Shown here: piece by piece, positions 17,536 through 26,583 of the stretch
How the letters are laid out: every line of letters starts with the position of its first letter
How positions within the stretch are numbered: position 1 is the stretch's first letter
From: Larkinella punicea
GTDB taxonomy: Bacteria > Bacteroidota > Bacteroidia > Cytophagales > Spirosomataceae
Reading direction: 5' to 3'
Length of the DNA stretch: 64,000 nt
NCBI RefSeq assembly: GCF_003334855.1
Contig: NZ_QOWE01000001.1
Coordinates: 310,001 to 374,000 of the forward strand
Notes under the pieces: generated by a model
What the model was told of the DNA's origin: nothing
The model's input: the letters and a program-made list of their open reading frames with translations, nothing else
The model's database searches: none
Position numbers and translations under genes: made by a program

Positions 17536-19131
17536 CTAATTCAAATTAATTTGATATACCTTCTGAATGACGGGAACATCACTAATCTCTCCCCGGAAGT
17601 TCCGGCGTTCGACCCCTTCAACCTCGATGACATACCGCATCCCTGGTTGGGCATCAGCCGCCAAAGCTCCAACCGACCCCCCGTTTGGCCCTAACGAAAC
17701 CGGAGCCCCAATGGGGCGGCCGCCCTGCGCCAAACGAACCGTGAAGCCTTTTACCCGGAAATTCGCATCGTCCGGCATAAAGTTTTTAAAGCTTTCATCC
17801 GGAATCGCCCGAACCTGAATACTCCGTACACTGGATACCGGCATCCCCCGGCGCTCATCGATTTCGGCCCCACCGGCATATACCCGTAAGGTCGGGCGAG
17901 GCACCCGGTTTACCTTGAACTGATTGGTCCCCAACAGGCTACCGCCGTTGTTAACGTTCAGGCTTACCTGAGCCGAACTTGGAATAACCGTAATTTTACC
18001 CCGTTCACTGCTGGTTAAAACCGCTGCGCCATTGGCCGTAAACGTTGGGTTCCACAAGGCACCCAACTGCGGACTCTGAATGCTCAATTTGTTGGCACAA
18101 CCCAGATACAGCGGAGGCATGGAAGCCGTTTCTATTTCGTAAGACGGTTTGGCGACAAAGTATTCCTGATTGAAGTTAACGGTTTTCATGCCGTCCGGTG
18201 CCTGATAACTGATCGAACCAACCAGGGAACGTTTGGCCAGCCCACTTTTATCGTAAGTGCCGCCCTGCGCCGTAAACTCAATTTTACCAACACCGTCTTC
18301 CACCCGAACCGCACCACCATTCAGGCTCATGCGGGGAGAAATTCCGCTCGACGAAGCTGCCAGGAACATTTCACCCTTGAACTTGGTGCCAGCCACAACC
18401 ACTTTTGACTCCATGCTGACCCGGGCCAGAATCTTGTCAAACTTGATGTCCTGCGCGCCCACTTTGCTCGCCAGATAGTCCAGGATTTCGCCTTCCATCC
18501 GCCGGATGTCCGACTGACGCTGACTCAACACGGCCAAAGCCGCCGGAACCGGTGTTTGCTCAAAGTTCAGTTCAGCAAAATCCTTGTTGCGTTGTTCTTT
18601 GGAACGACTGGCGATTGGATCATCTTTGGCATCAGCCGCCAGCGATGTAAATTTGGCGTTGGGATTGTATTTCTGAAGTTGCTGGGTAAACTGGTTCAGC
18701 TTTTCTTTCAGTTCATAGGCTTTCCCGTTTTTGCGGCCACCCACCATGATAATCCCAACTTTGTCTTCTTCATTCGGGTTTTTCAGTCGGCCTTCCTCAT
18801 CGAGTCCGCCCCCCGCTTCCGTGATCAACTGCTGTTTCACGGCTTCCAGTTCATCCACGATTTTGGAGGTCATGGTTCGAACTTCTTCCGCCTGTTTAAC
18901 AACAGCCACATCGGCGGCCCGGTTTCCTGATTTATCAACGGTGGCCTTGATATTGTCTAACGTGGATTGGTTGATGCGGTTTGCAGAACCCGTCGACGTT
19001 TCCAGACTGCTATTCAATAAGATAAATTTCTCCAGTAAAGCCGAACTGACTTGTAAGGCCAGCATCGCGGTCAATACCAGATACATCATCCCGATCATTT
19101 TCTGACGGGGTGTTTCTTTTGCGCCTGCCAT
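17536..19131 (-). CDS. gldM: Gliding motility/T9SS motor protein GldM
   Basis: The 531-residue protein begins MAGAKETPRQKMIGMMYLV with one membrane helix (~12-35), then a long periplasmic region of stacked beta domains. GldM dimers span the periplasm and pair with GldL to form the proton-driven motor that powers type IX secretion and gliding. Length and N-terminus are typical. It starts 116 bp after gldL, with a 16-bp stem-loop in the gap, and is followed 32 bp later by gldN. Confidence 0.95.
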   Translation of the reverse strand: MAGAKETPRQKMIGMMYLVLTAMLALQVSSALLEKFILLNSSLETSTGSANRINQSTLDNIKATVDKSGNRAADVAVVKQAEEVRTMTSKIVDELEAVKQQLITEAGGGLDEEGRLKNPNEEDKVGIIMVGGRKNGKAYELKEKLNQFTQQLQKYNPNAKFTSLAADAKDDPIASRSKEQRNKDFAELNFEQTPVPAALAVLSQRQSDIRRMEGEILDYLASKVGAQDIKFDKILARVSMESKVVVAGTKFKGEMFLAASSSGISPRMSLNGGAVRVEDGVGKIEFTAQGGTYDKSGLAKRSLVGSISYQAPDGMKTVNFNQEYFVAKPSYEIETASMPPLYLGCANKLSIQSPQLGALWNPTFTANGAAVLTSSERGKITVIPSSAQVSLNVNNGGSLLGTNQFKVNRVPRPTLRVYAGGAEIDERRGMPVSSVRSIQVRAIPDESFKNFMPDDANFRVKGFTVRLAQGGRPIGAPVSLGPNGGSVGALAADAQPGMRYVIEVEGVERRNFRGEISDVPVIQKVYQINLN

Positions 19132-19187
19132 TAGTTTATGGTAGAGTAACTTGTAATGTAGATAAAAAAGTGTCGCTTAAAGTCTAT

Positions 19188-19231
19188 AGTTGGTATTTAA
19201 CGATACGATTGTAAGTCGTTAAATACCAACT
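19188..19231 (-). promoter_or_regulatory. Stem-loop between gldL and gldM
   Basis: Perfect 16-base arms (AGTTGGTATTTAACGA, 19188-19203, and its complement 19216-19231) with a 12-base loop lie in the gldL-gldM spacer. There is no U run on the transcribed strand. A role in differential expression or transcript processing of motor subunits is an inference. Confidence 0.65.
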
Positions 19232-19247
19232 TTCTTACTTTCAACGA

Positions 19248-20075
19248 TTATTTAGCACCATTTCCGCGCATGGCCGTCAACATACTGCCGTATACGTTGT
19301 TGAGTGACGACAGGTTGTTGGTCAATTTTGACATTTCGCTTTTGAACTGCTGCGTGTCACGGCTGGCTTCCGACATGTTTTCCATCGCGCTGGTCAGATT
19401 GCCATAAAACGCATTCATGGCTTTCAGGTGCTTGTTGGTATCCTGTAATTCCAGTTCATACACGGCGTTCAGAGCGCCCATACTCTGGGTGATTTTCTGG
19501 AATTGCGTACGGTATTCTTTGGCATCCTGCGTTGCATCGGCCATCGCGTTCATCGAAGTGACCGCGACACCATACGATTTGTTCATTTCATTGATAGAAC
19601 TAGCCGCCTGCCGAACATTCTGGGTGTATTCGTTGGTGGCAATGGTGGCATCCGAAACGTCACGCATTTTGCCAACTGTATCCGTAAAGCTGCGCAAACC
19701 CGTTCCCAGTTTTTCAAAAATCTCCGGCGACACTTTCGCATCAGCCAGCATTTTATCCATATTGGCGGTCAAACCGTTGCTTTGCAAAGCCGGGCGACGT
19801 TGGGGCAATTCACCATCGTAATCGTCGGATAATTCGGGATAAACCCGCTCCCAATCCGGCTCTTTCTGCGTTTTTTGAGCGAAGGTTTGAAAAGCAAACA
19901 AAACGAAGATCGCCACTTCGGTCAGCAGACCAATGGTCAAGATGGTGCCTCCACCCTCCCAGTGCTGAATTTTACCCAGTGCGCCGAGAATAACGACGGC
20001 AGCACCCAGACTATACATTGTCGGAAGGATTTTGTCAAAGAAAACACTCGAACCGTTACCGTTCTTTTTAGCCAT
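19248..20075 (-). CDS. gldL: Gliding motility/T9SS motor protein GldL
   Basis: The 275-residue inner-membrane protein has two N-terminal helices (~14-32 and ~40-63) joined by KIQHWEGGG. A cytoplasmic helical tail follows with repeated T/S/N/M-rich coiled-coil segments (~110-270). GldL is the proton-channel partner of GldM in the rotary motor. The family's key acidic residue in the second helix is consistent with LLTEVAIFVLF. It lies between gldK and gldM on the minus strand. Confidence 0.95.
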   Translation of the reverse strand: MAKKNGNGSSVFFDKILPTMYSLGAAVVILGALGKIQHWEGGGTILTIGLLTEVAIFVLFAFQTFAQKTQKEPDWERVYPELSDDYDGELPQRRPALQSNGLTANMDKMLADAKVSPEIFEKLGTGLRSFTDTVGKMRDVSDATIATNEYTQNVRQAASSINEMNKSYGVAVTSMNAMADATQDAKEYRTQFQKITQSMGALNAVYELELQDTNKHLKAMNAFYGNLTSAMENMSEASRDTQQFKSEMSKLTNNLSSLNNVYGSMLTAMRGNGAK

Positions 20076-20164
20076 GATTAAAGCAAAAATTAAATGGGTA
20101 TTATGTGTTGTGTATAGTTATTAAATCAGGGGTTGAGTCTATTCCATTCCGAAAACGAACCGGA

Positions 20165-21244
20165 TTAACGGCGGGCTCCCCGGGAAGCGGTTCTTCCCTG
20201 CAGGTTGTCCATCACACACCGGAAGCCGATGTACGACCGTTTGTTGTTTTCGAGTTCATAATACCGCGTTCCTGTTTCCAGATAATACGCGATATCTTTC
20301 CAGGAGCCACCCCGCACCACTTTCCGGGGCTCGTCGGCGTTCTGGTTGTCCGGGTTCATATCCCAAACAATGGCCGATGCGTTTTCGGCGTAGGCATCGC
20401 GGGTCCACTCGGCCACGTTGCCGGCCATGTTGTAGAGACCGTAATCGTTCGGATTGTAAGCGTTGGCCGGAGCGGTGTACGGATAACCGTCGGCGTCGAA
20501 ATTCCCGCGTTGCGGTTTAAAGTTGGCCAGATAACAGCCTTTTCCGTTGGCGACATACGGCCCACCCCAGGGATACTTAGCGGAGTTGTGACCACCACGG
20601 GCCGCCCATTCCCATTCTGCTTCGGAAGGCAGACGATACCGGGGAGAAACAAACTGGCCTTCTTTCGTGCGGTAATCGTTGTACAGGTTCGTGCGCCAGG
20701 TGCAGAAATACTGGGCTGCCTGCCAGCTTACCCCAACCACCGGATAGGTGTCGAATGCCGGGTGTGAAAAATAGTACTCCAGCATGGGGTCCCCGTTGTG
20801 ATAGGTGAAGTCGTTTTTCCAAACGGTCGTATCCGGGTAGAATTTCGTCATGATTTCTTCTTCGCCCAGCACCGAAACCGAATCGGTCAGCAAGGCATTG
20901 ACAAACTGACGGTATTCGTGGTTGGTAATTTCCGTATCATCCATATAGAATGAACTGATCGTTACCCGCCGGTTCATGTTCGTCTGGGTTGCTGCTAAAT
21001 CTTCATCGGCCTGTCCCATCATAAACGAACCCGACGGAACCAGCACCATACCATAAGGAGTGGTTTGTTTCCAGCCTTTTCGTCCATTGGCAGTGACTTC
21101 TCCATTGACAACGCCGACATCCTCGCCCTTGCCTTTTCCACCACCAAATTTTGATTTGATAAACCCGCAACCCTGCATCAGCAGAATCGTTGCCACCACC
21201 ATCACCCCTCGGGCTGCGTTGCCGGTAAACCACTTGTTACTCAT
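20165..21244 (-). CDS. gldK: Gliding motility/T9SS lipoprotein GldK
   Basis: I choose the ATG at 21244 (MSNKWFTGN, about 359 residues). An upstream in-frame Met at 21325 only adds sequence before the signal peptide. The signal peptide ends with lipobox LLMQGC. The mature part is an FGE-sulfatase (SUMF1-type) fold: MVLVPSGSFMMGQ, DDTEITNHEYRQF, RYRLPSEAEWEWAARGG and a C-terminal VVRGGSWKD. In GldK the fold is structural: it forms the outer-membrane-associated ring with GldN. It is the first gene of the gldKLMN run. Confidence 0.93.
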   Translation of the reverse strand: MSNKWFTGNAARGVMVVATILLMQGCGFIKSKFGGGKGKGEDVGVVNGEVTANGRKGWKQTTPYGMVLVPSGSFMMGQADEDLAATQTNMNRRVTISSFYMDDTEITNHEYRQFVNALLTDSVSVLGEEEIMTKFYPDTTVWKNDFTYHNGDPMLEYYFSHPAFDTYPVVGVSWQAAQYFCTWRTNLYNDYRTKEGQFVSPRYRLPSEAEWEWAARGGHNSAKYPWGGPYVANGKGCYLANFKPQRGNFDADGYPYTAPANAYNPNDYGLYNMAGNVAEWTRDAYAENASAIVWDMNPDNQNADEPRKVVRGGSWKDIAYYLETGTRYYELENNKRSYIGFRCVMDNLQGRTASRGARR

Positions 21245-21510
21245 AGTTGTAGGGTACGTTAAAATCTGTTTCGCGTGCAAACCAGTCTTAGAACGAAAAT
21301 AAAGCATTTTATTGTATACGTACATTTGAATTGATTAAATGCATCTATTATTCAAAAAAAGTACAAACTAACCTGCGATCAGTTCCATCACGTAGCCTAC
21401 TAATTTTCTCAAAATTATCACTTTGGCCTTTAACAGCCTAACAATAATTACGCCAATCGTAGAAATGGCAACGGAGTAATGAAACGACGTCAGTTTGTGT
21501 AGTTGTTCTC

Positions 21511-22479
21511 TCAATAGCGGAATCGGGGCGTTCTGATGATCGGTTTACGGCCTGAGCGGGGTTCGGGAAGTGAATAAGACAAGAGTATTTCGTGCGACGT
21601 CGGGCTTTTCGCATCGCGGTTGCTCACCACAAAATCGAACGCATACCCGAAGCGCAGGGCATTATTCCGGAGTAAACTAAGGCCGGCCGTTGCAGTGAAA
21701 GCATCGCCCTGGCGGTAGCCAAAACCGACCCAGTGTCGCTTGTCGTACATGGCCAATGCGCTGACTTCGATCGACGAATACGTTGCGTTGGTGTTGAATT
21801 TGTAAATGGCTGATGGCATGATGTCGATGAGTTCATTCCACGCATACCGATACCCCGCCGTCAGGTAAGCAGTCCGGTAAAGTGGGTTGAGGCCCGTGTC
21901 GTTGCCTAGTTTAAAATCGGGCTGGGTCAGGTGTTTCATGCTGGCACCAATATAATAGGTGTCGGCATTGTAATAAACTCCCGCGCCCAGATCCGGCTGT
22001 GTCTGGTTGACGCGTCCGTTCTGAATCAGCGGATCGCCGGGATCGTTGGGCCGAAACCGGTCATAATTGATCGACCGGTTGTGAATACCACCCTCTGCCC
22101 CAAACGAAAGTGTTCCTTTTTTCAGGGGTACCCGAAAAGCGTAGGCGACCTGAACCTTCTGAAATCCCTGTGGACCAAATGTTTCGTTCACCGCGTTTAA
22201 ACCGATCCCTCCCCGGATTTTATTCAGGGGCATATTGAACGAGAACAATTGGGTACTGGGAGCTCCTCCTTCGTCAAAAGTGCCCTGATAACCCAGGTAT
22301 TGCGTCCGGTGTACCAACTGAAACCGGGTCACCCCTTCCGAACCGACTGCGGCTGGATTGTAGTAGACCGGATTGAACATGTACAAGCTAAACTGCGGAT
22401 CCTGATCCTGAGCCTGAACGCCCAATGCCATCATGAAACAGGCTAAACCAAGCAGGACAACGTAAAACTTACGATTCAT
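21511..22479 (-). CDS. PorP/SprF-family T9SS outer-membrane protein
   Basis: The 322-residue protein has a signal peptide (ending VQAQ) followed at once by DQDPQFSLYMFNPVYYNPAAVGSEG split at ~24-48. This is the classic PorP/SprF start. Many alternating beta strands ending in FRY suggest an outer-membrane barrel. Such proteins help T9SS cargo reach the surface. It lies upstream of gldK on the same strand with a 266-bp gap to the chosen gldK start, so it may share the operon or have a separate message. Several paralogues per genome are usual, so no specific symbol is given. Confidence 0.9.
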   Translation of the reverse strand: MNRKFYVVLLGLACFMMALGVQAQDQDPQFSLYMFNPVYYNPAAVGSEGVTRFQLVHRTQYLGYQGTFDEGGAPSTQLFSFNMPLNKIRGGIGLNAVNETFGPQGFQKVQVAYAFRVPLKKGTLSFGAEGGIHNRSINYDRFRPNDPGDPLIQNGRVNQTQPDLGAGVYYNADTYYIGASMKHLTQPDFKLGNDTGLNPLYRTAYLTAGYRYAWNELIDIMPSAIYKFNTNATYSSIEVSALAMYDKRHWVGFGYRQGDAFTATAGLSLLRNNALRFGYAFDFVVSNRDAKSPTSHEILLSYSLPEPRSGRKPIIRTPRFRY

Positions 22480-22591
22480 ATACTATCAGAACAATCACCA
22501 GACTAATTTCAGAAAGCGGCCGAACGGATCAACCGCCCGATCAGTTGCCAAACCTGCTTAAGCGCATGTTACCTATTAAACGGAGATTTTC

Positions 22592-22599
22592 CAAAAATA
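22592..22599 (-). promoter_or_regulatory. Candidate -7 box upstream of the porP-like gene
   Basis: CAAAAATA on the plus strand reads TATTTTTG on the minus strand (TAnnTTTG), 113 bp before the start at 22479. No clear TTG at the -33 distance is visible. The rest of the 244-bp spacer 22480-22723 shows nothing else I can name. Confidence 0.3.
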
Positions 22600-22723
22600 T
22601 TGGTATAAAAAAAGAGACTCCATTAAACTCCGATTGCGCGGTCTGAATGACTTACCGGATTCAAAAAAAATCACGGTTGTAGCTCATTCGGACAGCGCAA
22701 TCATCACGCAGAATCGTTGCCAT

Positions 22724-23509
22724 TTAGTGGCTGTTGGCCTTCTTCATATACAGTTCCAGGGCACCCGCCATCGACGGGGCATTGGGCAGCGGAGCTTCAA
22801 TGTCCAGAATAAAACCGGCCTCTGTAACGGCTCGCGCCGTAGTGGGCCCAAAAGCCGCCATCCGGATGCCATTTTGCGTAAAATCGGGGAAATTATGCAG
22901 CAGCGAATTGACGCCGGACGGGCTGAAAAACGCAATGATATCGAACGAATGAATGTCCAGATCCGAAAGATCGGCCGGAACGGTTTCATACATCACGGCT
23001 TCGGCCAGGTGCAAACCGCTGGTGTCCATAAAATCCGGAATATCGTTGCCCCGGATGTTGGAACACGGAAACAGAAACTTCTCATTCTTGTGTTTCCGGA
23101 TCAGGTCGAACAGATCGGCAGCGGTTTTATTGCCGGTAAAAATTTTCCGTTTCCGAATCACGATGTACTTCTGCAGATAGTTGGCGGTTTGCTCCGTCAC
23201 GCAGAAATACTTCATATCGGCCGGCATTTCCAGTTTCGCTTCCTGACAGATTCGGAAGAAGTGATCGACGGCGTTACGGCTCGTAAAAATGATGGCCGTA
23301 TGGTCGAGGATATTGATTTTCTGCTTGCGAAAGTCTTTGTAGGAAACGCCCTGAATCTGAATAAACGGACGAAAATCAATTTGCAGGTTGTATTTCCCTG
23401 CGATTTCAAAATAGGGCGAATTAGCGTCGGCAGGTCGGGCTTGGGTAACTAAAATACTGGCTACTTTGGTCAGCCTTTCCTGGTCGTACTTAGCAGAAAT
23501 CTCACTCAT
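22724..23509 (-). CDS. hemD: Uroporphyrinogen-III synthase
   Basis: The 261-residue protein has the low-similarity HemD pattern: an N-terminal ILVTQARP, IIFTSRNAVDHFF (~73-85), LFPCSNIRGNDIP (~145-157) and FFSPSGVNSLL (~194-204). A C-terminal AFGPTTARAVTEAGF completes it. It closes hydroxymethylbilane with D-ring inversion in haem and sirohaem synthesis. It follows a DUF4271 gene on the same strand with a 39-bp gap, an arrangement I know from many Bacteroidota. Confidence 0.88.
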   Translation of the reverse strand: MSEISAKYDQERLTKVASILVTQARPADANSPYFEIAGKYNLQIDFRPFIQIQGVSYKDFRKQKINILDHTAIIFTSRNAVDHFFRICQEAKLEMPADMKYFCVTEQTANYLQKYIVIRKRKIFTGNKTAADLFDLIRKHKNEKFLFPCSNIRGNDIPDFMDTSGLHLAEAVMYETVPADLSDLDIHSFDIIAFFSPSGVNSLLHNFPDFTQNGIRMAAFGPTTARAVTEAGFILDIEAPLPNAPSMAGALELYMKKANSH

Positions 23510-23548
23510 CGAATACCTCGCGTTTTGTGTTTAAAGCTTGCCCACTGG

Positions 23549-24709
23549 CTACAGTGCGAACCGTACCCCAATGGTTAGCGGGATCAATTCAACGATGCAA
23601 AGGTACGAAAATAAATACAGATTTTTGATAACGGCTTTGTTTGCAATGACAACATATAACAGGGCCAGCCGAATGACATAGAAGCCGACAAAGGGAACAA
23701 TCAGCCAGAGGCTGGGCCAGGTGTTGGTGGCGGAGGTGTTGGCGGCAATCGTAGCTACGCAAATGGTGCCGCCTGTAAAAAAAATCAGGGAAGACTGCAT
23801 GACCTTGAAGAAGTGCAAATTCACTACCTCTTCCAGCCGGTATAAGCCCCCAATGGTCACGATAAAAAGATATTTTGCCAGCAACAGAAAAAAGGCCAGA
23901 AAACTCAATTCAAAAAACGTAAGGGTCAGATCCAGCAGCCCCTGCCCCCGCAGCAACAGGGCGCGCGACAGAAAGAGATCGATGTTTTTGCTCTGAATAA
24001 TCAGGTATAAATACGCCGTGATAAACCCCAGATTCATCAAAAAAAGAAGATTCGTTCGGCTCAGCGGTCGGTTGACCAGAAACAATTCATCCCGAACCGT
24101 TACCGACAGCAAATCAGCCAGATTGAAAAACCGCAGGAAAGCCCGGTGGTGAAAATTGAACAAATACGCATTGACGGCCACAATGAATAGCAGGCAGAGC
24201 GTGAAAAAATTGGTGTACATCGACAACCGGCGGGGCAGAATACTGAGCCGGGTGTCGGTCACGACCACATCTTTCTGGGTGGCCGATTTCTGATGGCCGA
24301 TAAACACCAGCTTGTCTTCGACACCGGGACTACCGTGGAGCGTCAGAAACAGTTCCGGTTTGCGGTAAGCGCGGTACAAACTGTCCAGGTTCAACACCAG
24401 CCAGTCATTAGCCACCAGTTTGTGTTTAAGAGCCGCGTCGATGAAGAGATAACCGTCCTGCCGGGTCGAAATCAGCAGACTGTACCGGCGGTTGCTTTCA
24501 ATATCCAGAAAAAAACTAACGGAGGAAACCAGGGCGTGCTGTTCGTCGATGAAAGGCACGTAGGATTTGTAGGACTGATCATAGACCAACCAGTCGTTGC
24601 GGAAGTCGTGGACGGGAAAAAACTGTTGATTCGGCCCGACTCCCTGTGCAATACTTCCCAACGCCCACAGAACGAGGGCCAGGGTGGACAAAATAAAACG
24701 GATCCGCAC
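23549..24709 (-). CDS. DUF4271-domain membrane protein
   Basis: The 386-residue protein has a signal peptide (~1-21), an extracytoplasmic region of about 150 residues, and then about seven hydrophobic segments. These form the DUF4271 membrane domain (~165-386), with VNAYLFNFHHRAFLRFFN near 180-197. Function is unknown. It is conserved next to hemD in many Bacteroidota, as here, which hints at an envelope role unrelated to haem or at simple linkage. A family B inverted repeat lies upstream. Confidence 0.75.
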   Translation of the reverse strand: MRIRFILSTLALVLWALGSIAQGVGPNQQFFPVHDFRNDWLVYDQSYKSYVPFIDEQHALVSSVSFFLDIESNRRYSLLISTRQDGYLFIDAALKHKLVANDWLVLNLDSLYRAYRKPELFLTLHGSPGVEDKLVFIGHQKSATQKDVVVTDTRLSILPRRLSMYTNFFTLCLLFIVAVNAYLFNFHHRAFLRFFNLADLLSVTVRDELFLVNRPLSRTNLLFLMNLGFITAYLYLIIQSKNIDLFLSRALLLRGQGLLDLTLTFFELSFLAFFLLLAKYLFIVTIGGLYRLEEVVNLHFFKVMQSSLIFFTGGTICVATIAANTSATNTWPSLWLIVPFVGFYVIRLALLYVVIANKAVIKNLYLFSYLCIVELIPLTIGVRFAL

Positions 24710-24728
24710 GAGTCAGGAATAATGAGTT

Positions 24729-24805
24729 AAGAGTTAAGAATTAAGAGTTAATGCATCAGCCAACCGCATGGGCGGCCCCGTCTTAACTCTTAATTCTTAA
24801 CTCTT
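24729..24805. repeat. Family B inverted repeat, copy 2
   Basis: Perfect 23-base arms (24729-24751 and 24783-24805) are made of AAGAGTTAAGAATTAAGAG-type words. They enclose a 31-base loop (24752-24782), which is the reverse complement of the core found between atpF and atpH. It lies between sucD and the DUF4271 gene. Confidence 0.9.
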
Positions 24806-24817
24806 AATTCTTAACTA

Positions 24818-25696
24818 TCAATTCTTCCCGATGGCTTTCAACATCGTTTCACCAATCAGGGCTGGTGATTCGACGACGTGAATGCCGCATTCGGACATAA
24901 TACGCATTTTGGCGGCTGCGGTGTCGTCCGCACCACCGATGATGGCTCCGGCGTGGCCCATCCGGCGGCCTTTCGGGGCGGTTTGTCCGGCAATGAAGCC
25001 AACAACCGGTTTGCGGTTTCCGTCGGCTTTGATCCAGCGTGCGGCTTCGGCTTCCATGCCTCCGCCAATTTCGCCGATCATTACGATACCTTCGGTTTCG
25101 GGGTCGTTCATCAGCAGTTCAACGGCTTCTTTGGTCGTTGTACCGATGATGGGATCACCACCGATCCCGATGGCCGTGGTTTGGCCAAGTCCCACTTTCG
25201 AAAGCTGATCAACGGCTTCGTAGGTCAGGGTACCGGATTTGGAAACAATGCCGATGGTGCCTTTTTTGAAGATGAAACCGGGCATGATGCCCACTTTACA
25301 CTCCTCGGCGGTCATCACACCGGGGCAGTTCGGCCCAATCAGCCGGACGTCTTTTCCGGTCAGATAGTCCTTGGCCACCATCATATCTTTCGTCGGAATT
25401 CCTTCCGTAATGCAGATAATCACTTTGATACCGGCGTCGGCGGCTTCCATGATGGCGTCAGCGGCAAAAGCCGGTGGTACAAAAATAATCGAGACATCGG
25501 CCCCGCCCTTTTCAACAGCTTCCTTCACGGTGTTGAATACAGGTCGGTCGAGATGGGTCTGTCCGCCTTTGCCCGGAGTGACTCCGCCAATGACGTTGGT
25601 ACCATACTCGATCATCTGTTGAGCATGGAATGAACCTTCAGAGCCCGTAAAGCCCTGGACGATAACCTTGGAATTTTTGTTAACTAATACGCTCAT
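24818..25696 (-). CDS. sucD: Succinyl-CoA ligase, alpha subunit
   Basis: The 292-residue subunit starts [21 protein letters not shown] (split), with the CoA-binding Rossmann motif. It contains [20 protein letters not shown] and the phosphohistidine segment GHAGAIIGG near 247-255. It catalyses substrate-level phosphorylation in the TCA cycle together with SucC, which is not in this window. Length is typical. A candidate -7 box lies about 55 bp upstream, and a family B repeat lies on each side of the gene. Confidence 0.97.
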   Translation of the reverse strand: MSVLVNKNSKVIVQGFTGSEGSFHAQQMIEYGTNVIGGVTPGKGGQTHLDRPVFNTVKEAVEKGGADVSIIFVPPAFAADAIMEAADAGIKVIICITEGIPTKDMMVAKDYLTGKDVRLIGPNCPGVMTAEECKVGIMPGFIFKKGTIGIVSKSGTLTYEAVDQLSKVGLGQTTAIGIGGDPIIGTTTKEAVELLMNDPETEGIVMIGEIGGGMEAEAARWIKADGNRKPVVGFIAGQTAPKGRRMGHAGAIIGGADDTAAAKMRIMSECGIHVVESPALIGETMLKAIGKN

Positions 25697-25750
25697 GATG
25701 AATGAAAAGCTGTGCTATGCGTGTGAAGGTATAAGCCCTTGGAACCGGCG

Positions 25751-25758
25751 CAAAAGTA
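25751..25758 (-). promoter_or_regulatory. Candidate -7 box for sucD
   Basis: CAAAAGTA on the plus strand reads TACTTTTG on the minus strand, a full TAnnTTTG match, 55 bp before the sucD start. No exact TTG is seen at the -33 distance. Confidence 0.45.
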
Positions 25759-25779
25759 GAGGGAAATGGCTAAAGAAAA

Positions 25780-25873
25780 AAGTTATGAGTTAAGAGTTAA
25801 GAATTAAGAGTTAAAACGCGTCAGCCAACTCTTCACTCATAACTCTTCACTCATAACTCTTCACTCATAACTC
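25780..25873. repeat. Family B inverted repeat, copy 3, with a tandem repeat
   Basis: The left side has the same TTAAGAGTTAAGAATTAAG words as copy 2. The right side holds three tandem units of about 14 bases (ACTCTTCACTCATA). GCGTCAGCCAACTCTTCAC at 25818-25836 exactly matches, inverted, the core at the atpF-atpH gap. It occupies the gap between divergent sucD and the membrane protein gene. Confidence 0.85.
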
Positions 25874-25911
25874 CCTTTTGCCTTTTTCCCCGAAAAATTG
25901 TTATTTCCAGC

Positions 25912-26523
25912 ATGAACCTTTCAAACATGGTGTCAGATGCCGTCCTGGCTTTCACGGGTATCTGGGTCTTCTGGCGGTATTTTATGGCATTGAGCTGGTA
26001 CAATCGGGTACTCTGGGGCTTATTTCTGATTACCATTTCGATGACCGCTCTGGTCGGCGTTCTGGTGTTTGCGGGCATCCAGGGCGTGGTGCCGCTGCAC
26101 CGCTCGCTGGAAACGCTGGCGGCCAGTATGGGGGTCGTGTGCGTCATCGTCGGGGTGTGGGGCCTGATTCTCAAGCAGAGAATTACGAGATCCGGTTTTG
26201 TCATCACCGTTACGCTGGGCATTGTTTTATTTCTGCTTTTGCTGCTGAGTCCCACCATCCGGGCCTTTGAGCCGGTCATTCCGTCGATGGGCATGGTGAT
26301 CGTGCTGCTGATCGCGTTTCTGGGCGTCGTTCGTCGGGATCCCCGCGCCACCTGGGTGGTGCTGGCCGTGATGATTCTAGCGCTGGCAACCCGCATGGGC
26401 CAATTAAAAAATCTGCCCATTCATCCCATCGATTTTTACCACTATACGCTTTCATTATCACTACTTTGCTTCGGAAAATCGGCTCAAAAGACGGACGCAG
26501 AAAACCGGCCGGGAGGAAAGTAA
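25912..26523 (+). CDS. Hypothetical six-helix membrane protein
   Basis: The 203-residue protein has about six hydrophobic segments covering residues ~10-190, paired helices with short charged turns, and no recognised motif. The C-terminal ~18 residues are polar. I do not recognise a family. It lies 60 bp before dnaX on the same strand and could be cotranscribed with it. Function unknown. Confidence 0.75.
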   Translation: MNLSNMVSDAVLAFTGIWVFWRYFMALSWYNRVLWGLFLITISMTALVGVLVFAGIQGVVPLHRSLETLAASMGVVCVIVGVWGLILKQRITRSGFVITVTLGIVLFLLLLLSPTIRAFEPVIPSMGMVIVLLIAFLGVVRRDPRATWVVLAVMILALATRMGQLKNLPIHPIDFYHYTLSLSLLCFGKSAQKTDAENRPGGK

Positions 26524-26583
26524 TTTTGGAGAGCAGGGTTCCAAATCCTACGGCGGACCATTTTTTTTGGCTAACTTGCCGAC

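Noticed and set aside
25830-25873. Possible CRISPR-like tandem repeat
   Set aside because: The units of about 14 bases are directly adjacent without spacers and belong to the family B inverted repeat.
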